A stretch of 64,000 bases of DNA from Chara braunii (Eukaryota > Streptophyta > Charophyceae > Charales > Characeae): positions 636,069 to 700,068 of the forward strand of contig BFEA01000644.1 in assembly GCA_003427395.1 (NCBI GenBank). The letters are read 5' to 3'. Shown here piece after piece: positions 1 to 10,711 of the stretch (position 1 is the stretch's first letter; every line of letters begins with the position of its first letter). The translations under genes and the position numbers were made by a program. The notes under the pieces were generated by a model. It made no database searches and had not been told where the DNA came from. It saw only the letters and a program-made list of their open reading frames with translations.

Positions 1-795
1 TCTCAGGCACCGCGCACACCAAGGGAGAGCTTGGCCTTTTTGCTCCAGATTTGTGTGATCAATCAACCAATCCATTGTTGGCAGACATCGGTGTGCAATC
101 TACCACTGTAGGGAGGTGATCTTTGTCGGTTTCTCTTTTCGCCCCTGGAACCAAGATATCGGCATGAGAAGGGAACGGTCTACTTGTAAGTGTTTTGCCC
201 ATCTGTCAATTATTTTGTCTTTTAGAGGGCGTTTGGGTCTGAGCATTTAGTATGTAGATTTTACCGTCAGCTTCTGGAGGCTAATCTCAGTAGCAGGGTT
301 GGCTTTGCGTCCCGCAGGTTTCCATTTCCATTCAAGAGGGTAAAGGGGGAGGTCCTGAATCTCGGTGTCAGGCTGGAATGCGCAGGCTTTCTACCCCTCC
401 CCAAGGACTCGAATGCCGAAGATGTCTTCCTTATTCTGCCAGATGAAAGGAGCCCGGCTCCCTTGCAGCCTTCCTGGTCTATCGATTGTGTACCTTTCTA
501 CTAGAACGTCGTGAATTCTGATTGCATGAACCTTTCCTACCTGATCAGTGATCCCTCTGATTGCCACCCAGTCCCCTTCCCGCAATGATGGACCCCTTCT
601 CAGTATTCTATACCAGGATAGCGGTACTGCCTCTATAATTGTGTCTAGACTATGATCAACATGATGGCAGTACCGCAGTGTGTTGTGCAGTTCATCAGGT
701 GTTTTCCAGCTACGTCGGTTGCAGTCCCAAATGTCTTTTACACGGGTGACCCCGTTTTTCACCCAGTTTTTCCATGGGGCTGCTGAGCTGCACAT
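1..795 (-). pseudogene. C-terminal region of LINE ORF2
   Basis: A 134-codon open piece at 795-391 contains WVKNGVTRVKDIWD followed by a TPDEL segment, which matches the post-polymerase region of plant LINE ORF2 proteins. Below 391 the coding continues in another frame with an LQW...HRCLPT stretch and ends at the window edge in a CARC motif. Stops and frame changes separate the pieces. The rest of the C-terminus and the 3' UTR lie outside the window. Confidence 0.7.
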
Positions 796-1200
796 TACCT
801 GGCTGTTTCTATCAGTAACCCAACGGTTTTCGAAGAGGGGTTGACGAAGTACCTCCTCTCATCGGTCCGGTTCATCCTTGTTTGGGAGGGGGAGTTTTCG
901 CCAGCTTTGCAGAAGCGACAGCCAAAAGTCGTTTATGTGTTCCCTGGACTCCCCCTATCTACGTGGCCACTTCCGTGGAATGGCCCAGTAGCGGTCCTCT
1001 AGCTAGGTTGGGGGGTGCACCCTCGAGGGGGCTTGAGGAGCTATGCGGGTCAAGTGTTCTAAAGCCAAGGGTTTCCAGGGGCTGTCTTTATCCAAAGCTT
1101 CTTGACCCATTGAAGTCGAAGCGCTGTAGTTTGAGTTGTAGGGTCGATTATCCCTAACCCCCCTGCGACTTTGGGTTGTATGATCGAATCCCACGCCACC

Positions 1201-2842
1201 CTACTTATCACATTTGTTAGCTCTCCGTTCCCTCGCCATAAAAAAGGCCGCCACTTTGGCTTTGAGTGTGCGCAGGGCCTCCTTACTCAGTGGCCACACC
1301 AGTGACTTGTACCAAAGCGAGGCAAAGACCACCGTGTTTATCACCAATGCCCTGCCGAAAAGAGATGTGGTCTTGTTTCGCCAATTGGTTAGTTTAGTCA
1401 GGGCAGGGGAGCTAATCCATTCATCGTTAGTTTGAGGGCAGCCGGTCGCTGTTAATGACACCCCCAGGACTCTCAGCGGGGCTTCCAGGGGGAGCCAAGA
1501 AACTCTGGGGGTCTCTGGGGGGCGTCCGCCTTGATAATGGATCCACCATCCTTGTGTATTATTTCCCCAGTTAATTGTCATGTCTGAGACCAAGGAGAAC
1601 TTGTCCATCATTCTTTGGATTTTCTCTAGATTGTGCGCAGTGGCCTCCATCATGACTGTCAGGTCGTCCGCAAACAAGGAACAGACCGGGACTGCGTCCT
1701 CCGGGATATTGGTTATTTTAATCCTGGTGATGTCCTTGGTTGCACGAAGGTTTGCTGATAGTGCTTCCATGATGATCAGAAAGAGGAATGGTGCTATGGG
1801 GTCTCCTTGTCGAACCGACCTTTCTAACTGTAGTAACTGTATTGGGGGGGCCAAGGAGCCATTGATTTGTATGCAGGTGGTGACGTTATGATGGAGGATT
1901 TGGATCCATCGCCAAAAAACCGGCCCGAAGTTCATCTTCAGTAGACAGCCATCCAGAAATTCCCAATCTACGTGGTCGTAGGCCTTTTCGAAATCTATGA
2001 ACACCATCGGTACATTTTCGCGAGAGTGTCTGGCTAGTTGAAGGACTTCGTGAACCAGCAGTATGTTTTCCTGGATGTTTCTGTTTTGCATGAAGCCGGT
2101 TTGTGAGGGGTGGATGATGTCTTCCATCACCGGGATCATTCTGTTGGCCAATGCTTGGCCAACATTTTGTAGGTTACTGTGAGCAAGGTTATGGGTCTGT
2201 AGTTTCGGATATTCATTTTGTCACCTTTTTTGTGAAGCAGCGAAAGGACCCCTGTGCCTACCATTTCTCCCATCTCTCCCGTGTTCCAGACTTCCGCATA
2301 GTAATCCATTAGATCTTGGTTTAATGGGTCCCACATTGCTTCCCAAAATTCTTTGGGGAGTCCATCTATGCCAGGAGTTTTTTCTTCTTCCATTTGCATC
2401 AGGGCTGTCCAAATCTCCTGTGCGGCAAGGGGCCTTCCAAACTTTGGCGTTTTCTGTCTGAGAGAGATTTGTTCAGTGGGGTTAAGTATTCCTCAATCAT
2501 TCCACGACGCGTCCCCTCTGTGGGTGGTGGGATGTGTGAGTAGAATAAGTCCTTGTAAAAGTCCCTTGCTATCTTAACGCATCTGGCCGTTGAGAGGGCA
2601 ATGCCTTCTCCGCCTGCTTCCGGGTCATACAGGGCCTCTATGGTAGAACGCTTCGCTCTGATCTGTGCGGTGCCAAAAAAAATTGCATCCATTGCTCCCT
2701 CTGTTGTGAAGTTTGACAGTTTTGCCCGAATTCGTGCTCCTTGCCAGCGGTAGCTGGCTTGCTTGAAGAGCTGGTCTTTTAGTTTTTGCATACAAGTTTG
2801 CCCCTCGTGTTTCTGGGGGTTCCTGTTCTTGCGGAGCCTCAT
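1201..2842 (-). pseudogene. Reverse transcriptase domain of LINE ORF2
   Basis: Three overlapping open pieces in different frames (2842-2399, 2399-2136, 2151-1201) together make the polymerase. The N-terminal part contains EEEKTPGIDGLPKEFW and a YRPITLL motif. The main piece of 316 codons has GFMQNRNIQENILL, then motif A (VFIDFEKAYDHVDW), motif B (RQGDPIAPFLF) and motif C (SLFADDLTVMM). The two catalytic aspartates of FADD are present. Frameshifts near 2430 and 2155 and the TAA at 1201 make it non-functional. Past that stop, downstream frames still encode a typical LINE segment (about 1195-1000, with a GGLGI-type motif). Confidence 0.92.
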
Positions 2843-3011
2843 CCTGTTCGAGTTCTTGTTCTAGTTCCACTAGTTGACGCATTGTTTCGATTTCTTGTTG
2901 ATATCTCTGGGCTGCTATTTGTTTGGAGAATTCATTACATTTTTTTGCCAAAAAGAGGAGACCGTTGTTGAACCATGTAATGTGTGAGTCAAGGTCCGGG
3001 CGGCGTTCCTG

Positions 3012-3926
3012 CTAATAAGACCATACCTGGCGCAGGTATTTATGGAAAGAATCGATCTGCAGTAAGGACGTGTTGAGTTTATAGAAACTGAGCCCTCGGT
3101 CCGTTTTTTTGCGGAAAGTCAAGGCTGACATGCGCATCTTGTGATCCAAGCCCGGGAAGGGGCTAAGGGGGAGAATCGCCGCCTGTGTCAGGCTCCCTTC
3201 CAAAGCGTCCGACAATACAATGAGGTCAATCCGGAACTTGGATAACCGGGTTTGGTCATTGTTCCTTATGCACGAGAAAGTTCGGTCTGTGGGGTATAGG
3301 CGTCTGAAAGAGTCGAAGAGGGAGAGAGTACTACACAGGTTTTGGAGCATTCGCTCATCTTCCTCGGCATTAGCCATGGAAGAGGGGGGGACTCTCCACC
3401 GATCCTGCCAGCGATCTGGAGCGGCGTTGAAGTTCCCTGCGAGGATTATCGGGATACCAGGCTGCACCTTAGTTTCAATCTGTTGTAAGAAGGCTCGCCG
3501 CTCATGCACTGCGTTGGGGGCGTAGATGCAGATGATGCTTACTACCTCTAGCTCCAGCATCCCTAATATAGATATCCATCTCCATTCCTCCTCGTCTTTT
3601 TCGCAGTACACCACTTCAAGTCTTGAGTCTGGTGGTATCCAGATAGCCACTCCCGCCCGGGCCGGGCCTGGGGCGTAGGACTGATAGGACTGGAAGGGCC
3701 AGGCCATCTTAAGAGCCTTGTGATGGTTGGGTGTGTCCATGAGATGTGTCTCCTGGACACAGACCACATCAGGCCACTTCCTCCCCCCTACCCCCCTCAG
3801 CATATCCCACAGAGCTTGGGTTTTATCTTGGTTGGGGGTTGCGAGACCGTTTACATTGATTGATCTTAGGTCCAAGTCTACTGTTTGCAGAACCTGTTTC
3901 CAGGTTCTGTTTTTACCATATACCAC
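3012..3926 (-). pseudogene. APE-type endonuclease domain of LINE ORF2
   Basis: An open stretch of 304 codons carries the exonuclease-endonuclease-phosphatase fold. Visible motifs are SINVNGL, QETHL, IYAPN, LAGNFNAAPD, RIDLIVLS and LDHKM, in the order expected for LINE endonucleases. The usual GDFN motif reads GNFN, so the Asp is replaced by Asn, which probably impairs catalysis. The open frame ends at a TAG, but the same frame continues beyond it into a Gln/Glu-rich linker, so this is an internal break and not the natural end of the protein. A second, inverted copy of residues about 40-145 of this domain is at 6203-6509. Confidence 0.9.
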
Positions 3927-4000
3927 GTCGACCTAGTCCATCTGAGTATTGGTTGTCTCTCACGCCCCCCGTTCTGGTGTGCCCTTCCTTTTTTTTTTTT

Positions 4001-6285
4001 TTAGAGTCTCTGCCATGGCTGTTGGTCCCAGGCCACTCCGCCGTTGAATATCTTTTTCCGTGCTATTTTACACAGGCAGGTGAGCAGGTCATCCCCTGAC
4101 CAGATGTGACCAGGTTTAACTTTGAGGCTCTGCATTTCCAGCAGCATATTATGATTGAGCCAGGTAAGTCCAGAATCCTTGTGGTCCTCAAAGCGCACAT
4201 ATACATCTCAATCTGCCACCTTGTTGGGGCCCCCTGATGCCACCAAGGAGGCTACAGCTCCGGACTCATAATGTTTTGCAATGAAGTTCCGGACTTTGGT
4301 GAGGTTGAACCCGCCCGGGTCTTCCTGCCTCCACCCATGGAGTGTTATTCCCCCAAAATTGGGGGTGTAGTCATTGTGGTCTGCTGGCGATACACCAATT
4401 TCCCATCGAGCCCCCTTCTTGCGAACCGGGATCACCAAAACTTTTCCCCTGGGTGATAGTGGGGTCTCCTGTCGTCCCTTCACTACCAGGTGGCGGATTT
4501 TGGATCTGCGAGTGGGTTCCAACTCTTCAGTAGCTTGATGTCCTTATTCTGATGGTTGCAGTTCTAGGCTCTGTGAGGTGTCTGGTACGTTTGGTGTATG
4601 TGTTGTGTTCCCCTCTCCTCCGTCTTTATCTTCCTGCTGAGGGGGGGGGTGAAAAAGCCCCTTGATGACGTACAACACTCTTTGTAGGATTGACTGTCAG
4701 CTCATCTCCAGTGGAGGGCCGTTGACCAAGATCTGTTTTAAGGTATCGCTGTTGTCAAGCAGGCCAAAGAGGTGTACGTATGACTCATCCCAGAAGGAGG
4801 TCGATTGGTGCGGGTGCAGACTTTTGAGGTGTTCCAGAAGCCAATCTGCTAGACTAGTCAGTTTGATCTCCAGATCTCCTTGTGCCAGGGGGAAATCTTG
4901 TGGCTCTGTTTTTGCCTCCGCCATTTCTATATCTGGGATGTGTGGAGGTTCATCCACGTCCATTGGCTGTGATCCGAAAGCCGGGCTGAGCGGATCTGCA
5001 TCCTGGCCACTTGGCAGGAACGGGCAAAACTGGGGAGTTTTTTTTTTTACTTGGTCATTTTCAAGTATTTGCTCCGGAGTGATTTTATTATTGTGTGGCC
5101 TCAGCAGTCGTTCGGATCTCTCGTCCACTGCGAGTCCTTGCGCCGGAGTGTTTTGGTTGTTATCCGGCGTGAGCAGTCCTTCGGGTCTCCCTTTCAGTGT
5201 TGTCCCTTCTTCGCCTGGACGTGTTTTTGTTTGGTCGCCCCGTTCTGTGGCCGGAAGTTGTGCTGCGTCCACAACGCCCCCCTTTGTGATCCCTGCAGCT
5301 TTTCCTTGTGTCCCGCCCCCTGCCACTTCCTTCTCCCTTGTCATTGCAGCTCTGCCCCCTTCGTTGTCTTCCCTTTGCGAATCTCCCCCTTGTGCTGCAG
5401 AACGGTGATTCTCTGCAGCGCTCCCCTCTGTACCCAAGGGCTGTGCTGCTGCCTGCTGGTTCCCTGCAGTTTTTCCGTGTGTCCCTTCCCCTGCCCCCTC
5501 TGTTCCCCTTGTCACTCCACTGTTGTCCCCTTCTTCATCCCCTCTTTGTGTGCCACCCCCATCGTGTGACATCGGGTCCGTCGCCCCTCTTCTGTCCCGC
5601 AGAACCTCGAAGCGATTGCCTTGTTGAATTCGCACATCGTTATGCTTCGGTTGGTGTGCTTTCCCACCTAATGGGGGGGATTTCTTTTTCTTCGGTGAGG
5701 GGTGTTTCCACAGCTCCGCTCCGTCTTCCTTTCTGATAAAATCCTGTGGTTGTGGTTCAGGGGTTTCAGGGCTTTGTCTCGCTGTGGGGTTCGGTGTTGC
5801 CTGCGGCTGTTGTTGGGGGGGGGGGAAGATGGTATGCTGGGGCTTTTTTAGATGATTCTCCACCGATTTGGGGGGAGCCCAGTTCGTTGGGGGTTTGGTC
5901 TCCCAGTTCACTGTTTCCTTCTTCTCCCACTCCCATCCCCGTACCCCCCCCCCTGTGTCTCTTCGTCAATGTAGACCCAGCCCTCATGCCCTAGGTCTAC
6001 CGTTCGCTAGTGGGAGGTTTTGAAAGGGTCACGGAGGAGGCGACCCGTGGTTTTGACTTTCTTTGTTGGGTGGTGAGGGCAACTTGTTTCGTTTGCATTG
6101 TGACCGTAAGTTTGACATTTGAAACACCACGGGCGGGTTTTGTGTGCTGTGTGGATAGTGTATTCCTTCCCCCCAATGCGAAACATAACTGTGTCATCGA
6201 TCTGCTGAGGGGGGTAGGGGGGAGGAAGTGGCCTGATGTGGTCTGTGCCCAGGAGACACATCTCATGGACACACCCAACCATCAC
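4001..6285 (-). pseudogene. LINE ORF1 (gag-like, CCHC zinc knuckle), broken
   Basis: This is the RNA-binding first ORF of the LINE. A zinc knuckle CFKCQTYGHNANETSC lies at about 6126-6079, followed by a G-run near 5947 where the frame changes. The main open part (5911-4697, 404 codons) is Pro/Gln-rich, with a KKKKSP basic patch, a long Gly/Glu-rich low-complexity stretch and a final hydrophobic DWLLEHL segment. The same frame continues past a TGA (about 4697), a TAA (about 4546) and a TGA (about 4208) into a conserved-looking block (4522-4001) with ARWEIGVSP and KPGHIWSGDD. ORF1 was therefore probably about 750 codons long before it decayed. The 5' end is cut by the inverted fragment at 6203. 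Confidence 0.75.
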
Positions 6286-6978
6286 AGGGCTCTTAAGATG
6301 GCCTGGCCCTTCCAGTCCTATCAGTCCTACGCCCCAGGCCCGGGCTGGGCGGGAGTGGCTATCTGGATACCACCAGACTCAAGACTTGAAGTGGTGTACT
6401 GCGAAAAATACGAGGAGGAAGGGAGGTGGATATCTATATTAGGGATGCTGGAGCTAGAGGTAGTAAGCATCATCTGCATCTACGCCCCCAACGCAGTACA
6501 CGAGCGGCAAGGAAAAGCTGCAAGGATCACAAAGGGGGGCGATGTGGACGCAACACAACTTCCGGCCACAAAACGGGGCGACCAAACAAAAACACGTCCA
6601 TGCGAAGAAGGGAGAACACTGAAAGGGAGGCCCAAAGGACTGCTCACGCCGGATAACAACCAAAACACTCCGGCGCAAGGACTCGCAGTGGACGAGAGAT
6701 CCGAACGACTGCCGAGGCCACACAATAATAAAATCACTCCGGAGCAAACACTTGAAAATGACCAAGTAAAAAAAAAAACTCCCCAGTTTTGCCCGTTCCT
6801 GCCAAGTGGCCAGGATGTAGATCCGCTCAGCCCGGCTTTCGGATCACAGCCAATGGACGTGGATGAACCTTCACACATCCCAGATATAGAAATGGCGGAG
6901 GCACAAAATTTCCCCCTGGCACAAGGACATCTGGAGATCAAACTGACTAGTCTAGCAGATTGGCTACTGGAACACCTC
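6203..6978 (+). mobile_element. Inverted, shuffled LINE fragment (endonuclease piece joined to ORF1 piece)
   Basis: On the plus strand, 6203-6509 encodes part of the endonuclease (QETHLMDTPNHH to IYAPNAVHER), nearly identical to the minus-strand copy around 3805-3500. At about 6510 it joins a segment equal to the middle of ORF1 (ending SLADWLLEHL near 6978), matching the minus-strand copy around 5290-4830. ORF1 normally precedes ORF2, so the order is reversed as well as inverted. The block is open in one frame and lies in a longer chimeric ORF at 6010-7110. Confidence 0.85.
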
Positions 6979-8588
6979 GACCCACGGTTGGTTGAGAAGT
7001 ATCCTTGGTGGCTAAGGTGCAGTTGGGACTGCAATGGGACTGTCTGGGACATTGGGACCAAGTGGAAACTCATTTGTGGGAACACTCTCCTGGAGGGCTA
7101 TCTTGCTTGAGTTTATTTGTGGTTTAAACTCTGTTCTTTTGATGAGTTGAGAGAGGACGGGGACCGTGATTCAGGAGAAAGGCCACAACTTGTGGAGTTG
7201 TGAGCCGCATATTTTTCTTCGGCGATTATTTTTCACTGATTGAAATATTATCCGGCTTTCTTGACTGAGCTGGATCAACCTTCACTCGAGGTCAGTTAGT
7301 TAAATGACTCAGATATCCCTCCACACTTGTGTGAACCCACACTTTCCGCAACCATGTTGTTTTAAATGTTCAAAAGAAAAGGTAGAGGAAAATTTTGTGA
7401 ATCATGCATGTGAATGGGAAAGTCTGACTTGAGTATGGGATTGCACTAATTTCCTCTTGAACTTGTTGTCTTTGCGTGTTGTGCAGGTAGGTAGAACGGT
7501 GTTTGCAAAAAAGATTGATTATGCCTATTTGAGATGAAGAAAAGGATTGTCCTCTTTCAACTTTTCATCTGCCTGCTTATTAAAAAGACATTGTTCTGAA
7601 AAAAAAATAATTAGGTGCATATCGTGAAATGAACTCTATTGAAATAAAGCAGACAAGGTCAAAAGGATTTAGTTTTTTCTCAGGATTGACCTTTTTATCC
7701 CGGATGACCTTATCTACCTGTACCTATCCAAATGATTCTCATTCTTTATCCTTTCTAATTCTTTTCGTCCAAGTTATCTTGAACTAAGAAAAAATGAAAA
7801 TAAATGGAAGATACTCGCAGTGGATACATTCTCTTTCTCTAGGAAACATCTGGGGCGGGGGTTCGTTGCTTTAGGAGTCGATTACGTTATTGATCCAGAG
7901 TGGACCGTTCTACGGGGGGGTACTTTGCTGATTCGGTGGAGACGACCCGAATTCTGAGATCCGAGTCTTGTGCTCGGACGAGGAGGCGGAGTACCCCAGA
8001 CCACTTTCTAGAGGGAGAGACATGCAACACTTCAAGCAATGCATCTGATCAAGAATCATCTGCAAAGCAGCGTGTCATCCAAAAAGATTGGAAACAGATG
8101 AAGACAAGTATGTGTGTCAAATCTTAGGTCGACGGTAAGTTGGAATGAATGACTTTGGCAACGTGTCTCATCAAGTCAAAACTAAGGCAACCGATTACCT
8201 TATCGACTGCATCAATGTTATTGTTGGTAGTCGGCTTTCTGTTAGCGATTTTTTATTGTTTTGTGGTATTTGATTTAAGATGGTCGGATTGTTTTCGATC
8301 TTGTGTTGTGGAATGTATCAAATGATGATTTTGATTCGCCCAATTATTATTTTGGATTGGATGTATATTCTTATTGACTACGGTCAACTCTTTTTTATGT
8401 AATTACGTATAGTTGTTATAAATTTTGTTTGAATGTGTGTCTAAGAGACTAGGATCGAGTTGAGGGTTTCACGCTTGGTTGAGGCCACGTCCTAGTAGAC
8501 AGACGATCGCCTCGTAGTTAGGAGATCGACGCCCTAATGAACGGGTGACGCTCGGGTCCACTAGGCGTTGACCAAACGTATCTATACT

Positions 8589-8760
8589 TGACTTAGCGAA
8601 CTGAAATATCTAAGTAGCTAAAGGAAAGCACATCAACCGACACTTCATTAGTAGTGGCGAGCGAACGGGGATTAGGCTCTAAATACCATCCAAACAAATT
8701 AGAAAAGATTGGAAAGTCCTGCCAGAGAAGGTGATAGCCCTGTATATTTTGTCCACTTCG
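8589..8760 (+). pseudogene. Organellar 23S-type rRNA fragment (domain I)
   Basis: The stretch from ACTTAGCGAACTGAAA through GTAGTGGCGAGCGAACGGGG to GGTGATAGCCCTGTAT follows the conserved 5' region of bacterial-type 23S rRNA in order. The adjoining mitochondrial ccmF pieces favour a mitochondrial over a plastid source. Only about 170 bases are recognisable, so this is not a working rRNA gene. Confidence 0.8.
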
Positions 8761-8997
8761 TGGCCTTCATACATTCATGAATTACATGTAATGTACTTGT
8801 GGGGGCGAAAGTCTAGGATGAATCTATTTTATTATTATCTGATGGTAATTCTCTATGTCTACTCTTCATTGCTAATTTCATTTTGTATGAGATTAATCCA
8901 TATAGAATTGGACACTAAAGAAAATGCTCGAGTCGAGTGAAGAGTGATATACGTAATGAAATTAATAAGAAATTAAATTCATTTATTGAATATAGAG

Positions 8998-9002
<5 letters not shown>

Positions 9003-9059
<57 letters not shown>
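9003..9059 (+). repeat. Poly(T) run of about 57 bases
   Basis: A near-pure T homopolymer lies inside the organelle-derived insertion. It is followed by a segment (9063-9095) that is nearly repeated at 9165-9197. Confidence 0.95.
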
Positions 9060-9179
9060 CTTTTCTTTAATCTAAGGCGAACAAAAAAAGTACCTATTCA
9101 TTCCGCCGATCAGGCGAGGCTACGGTGTCTTTCTTTCTTTTTCTTTTCTTTTTTTGTTTGTTTCTTTTCTCTAATCTAA

Positions 9180-9765
9180 GGCGAACAAAAAAAATACCTA
9201 AAAGACGGAATAAAAAAGTAACAATGTTTAGAAAGAAGGTCCAAGAATTCAATCGAAATGAAATAACTGCATGAATACAAGCTGTAGCTAATACCCAAGG
9301 CATCAAAGATGCATTTTCGTTCCCGAATTTTCTTGGTAGAGGCAACTTCGTTGCACTTAGGATCGCCTGTATTAAGGGTCTTTGTTTTACATGATCAGTA
9401 TGATTCTCCTGTTAACAAAGAAAATCATATGTAAAACACAGGCCGCGTTGGCGAAAATTTTATATTCAATCAACTTTAAGTAACACTATAATTACCATAA
9501 CAGATTCTTTTGACTTATTCATTGAGATTTAGTATGTATTTTCATTGTAAATTTCTTAGCCTAGACGGTCGTAACAAGGGATCCCAAAACCACCAACCGC
9601 CCCAACCTAGCTCATGATAAGCCCACCAACTTCCAGTAGTGTTCCTACAGTCAAAAAACACCAGCACGTTAAAATTCAAATTCGTATCAGTTTCTAATAG
9701 GCACTTCCAAGAGGTCGCGTTATGGTGCAAAGCACAGAACGTAAGATCACTGCCTTTCTTTTTCC
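9180..9765 (-). pseudogene. ccmFN: Mitochondrial ccmF (ccmFN type) fragment, WWD region
   Basis: CcmF is a membrane subunit of the system I cytochrome c maturation machinery that handles haem in mitochondria of plants and some protists. The minus strand encodes the WWD signature [19 protein letters not shown] at about 9625-9570. Further on, [18 protein letters not shown] and a [13 protein letters not shown] segment lie at about 9335-9200. Upstream, another frame gives IRI-stop-ILTCW, where a conserved Trp codon has become TGA. The WWD block and the ENAS block are adjacent in normal CcmF, but here about 240 bases separate them, either an intron or an insertion. Frameshifts and the stop make this a pseudogene copy. 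Confidence 0.85.
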
Positions 9766-9775
9766 ACAGTGATCT

Positions 9776-9985
9776 TTCAACTTCCCACCAACCGCCCCAA
9801 CCTAGCTCATGATAAGCCCACCAACTTCCCAGTAGTATTCCTACAGTTAAAAAACACCAGCACGTTAAAATTCAGATTCGTATCAGTTTCTAATAGACAC
9901 TTCCAAGAGGTCGTGTTATGGTGCGAAGCACAGAACGAAAGATCATTGCCTTTCTTTTTCCACAGAGTCGTCTTGCCATAAATAT
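9776..9985 (-). pseudogene. ccmFN: Second, tandem copy of the ccmF fragment
   Basis: This segment repeats about 9585-9765 with few differences. It encodes the same region upstream of the WWD motif and stops within it. The upstream side reads NIYGKTTLWKKKGN. The duplication probably arose in the nuclear copy, although a mitochondrial origin cannot be excluded. Confidence 0.75.
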
Positions 9986-10328
9986 TCAATTGTTGTTACA
10001 ACGAACGAGCAAACGCCCTTGGCTGATCTACCTCTGCGATTGCGTTTGAAAACTTTCGCATGTGGGTCAGTAGCTCGGTAGGGATACACCGTTAAGGGTG
10101 GTGACAACCCTTAGCGAAAACAAGATATGTCCCGGGGGATGTAATGTTGGTGCACCCGGTTAGAGCGGCGAAGGGACGACGAGACCGTAGTCGCCTCGGC
10201 GGTTCGAGGAGTTATTCTACATCGTCCCCAAGTTGTATCTCATTTTTTGTTTTGTTTAACTCCTGCATGACATGGCCGGGAGGTCTCTCGCCTTTGCGAA
10301 AAAAGCGGGAGCCGATGCGCTTGACAGG

Positions 10329-10347
10329 TGGCGTCGCTGCCGGGAAT
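10329..10347 (+). promoter_or_regulatory. Candidate primer binding site (tRNA-Asp-like) of copy A
   Basis: The sequence TGGCGTCGCTGCCGGGAAT resembles the plant Ty3-type primer site TGGCGCCGTTGCCGGGGA, complementary to the tRNA-Asp 3' end. It lies 5' of gag, as required. Copy B lacks about 470 bases here, including this site. Confidence 0.6.
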
Positions 10348-10711
10348 AATGGCAAATTACCGTTGTCCCTAGCGGAACGACACTCGGGTATTTTAGTAAA
10401 CTATTTTAATTTCAAAAATGCATCTTTTGAAGATATGCATGACGACGATTCGTTATCAAACCTACCTTTAAAAGATAACTAGATTTATCTTAATTTATTA
10501 ACGCTACTTCCTCAGAGGACAATATATAAATTGATTATCTTCCGCTTACCTTGACGGAGTAGTAGGAAACTTTGACAACGATTTTGTAGGTTGATATTTG
10601 ATAGACCTTGCGACTCATTTAGCTTCTTACCTTTACGCCTTATTGCTTGCGGATTGATTTTTTTGTAACGAGATAGCGGAATGTGGCAGGCTGAATGATG
10701 GTCCTTGAGAC

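Larger units (their letters stand above)
1..3926 (-). pseudogene. LINE ORF2 (endonuclease-reverse transcriptase), broken, truncated by left edge
   Basis: This is the pol-like second ORF of an APE-type non-LTR retrotransposon, which nicks target DNA and primes reverse transcription there. Domains in order on the minus strand are an APE-like endonuclease (3926-3012), a Glu/Gln-rich linker (about 3011-2780), a reverse transcriptase (about 2780-1201) and a C-terminal region (about 1200-1). The last part seen at the edge reads ALPWCARCLR, resembling the Cys-rich tail of plant LINE ORF2 proteins. The frame is broken by a TAG at 3012-3014, by frame changes near 2780, 2430 and 2155, by a TAA at 1201 and by further stops near 250. 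ORF1 lies directly upstream (6285-4001), as expected for a LINE. No RNase H domain was recognised. The family call is strong; the clade (L1-like) is inference. Confidence 0.9.
8588..9996. mobile_element. Mitochondrial DNA insertion (NUMT) inside copy A
   Basis: Copy B has an uninterrupted sequence at the equivalent place (near 18,955), so the edges can be read directly. The left flank ends TATAC at 8587 and the right flank resumes at TACAACG (9997), leaving a 3 bp TAC at both edges. The insert contains a piece of organellar large-subunit rRNA in plus orientation and pieces of the mitochondrial ccmF gene in minus orientation, separated by a long T-run and internal duplications. It is therefore composite or rearranged. 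Confidence 0.8.

Noticed and set aside
4662-5736. Plus-strand ORFs of 248, 172 and 142 codons
   Set aside because: They are the antisense of the LINE ORF1 low-complexity region, which has family motifs on the minus strand.
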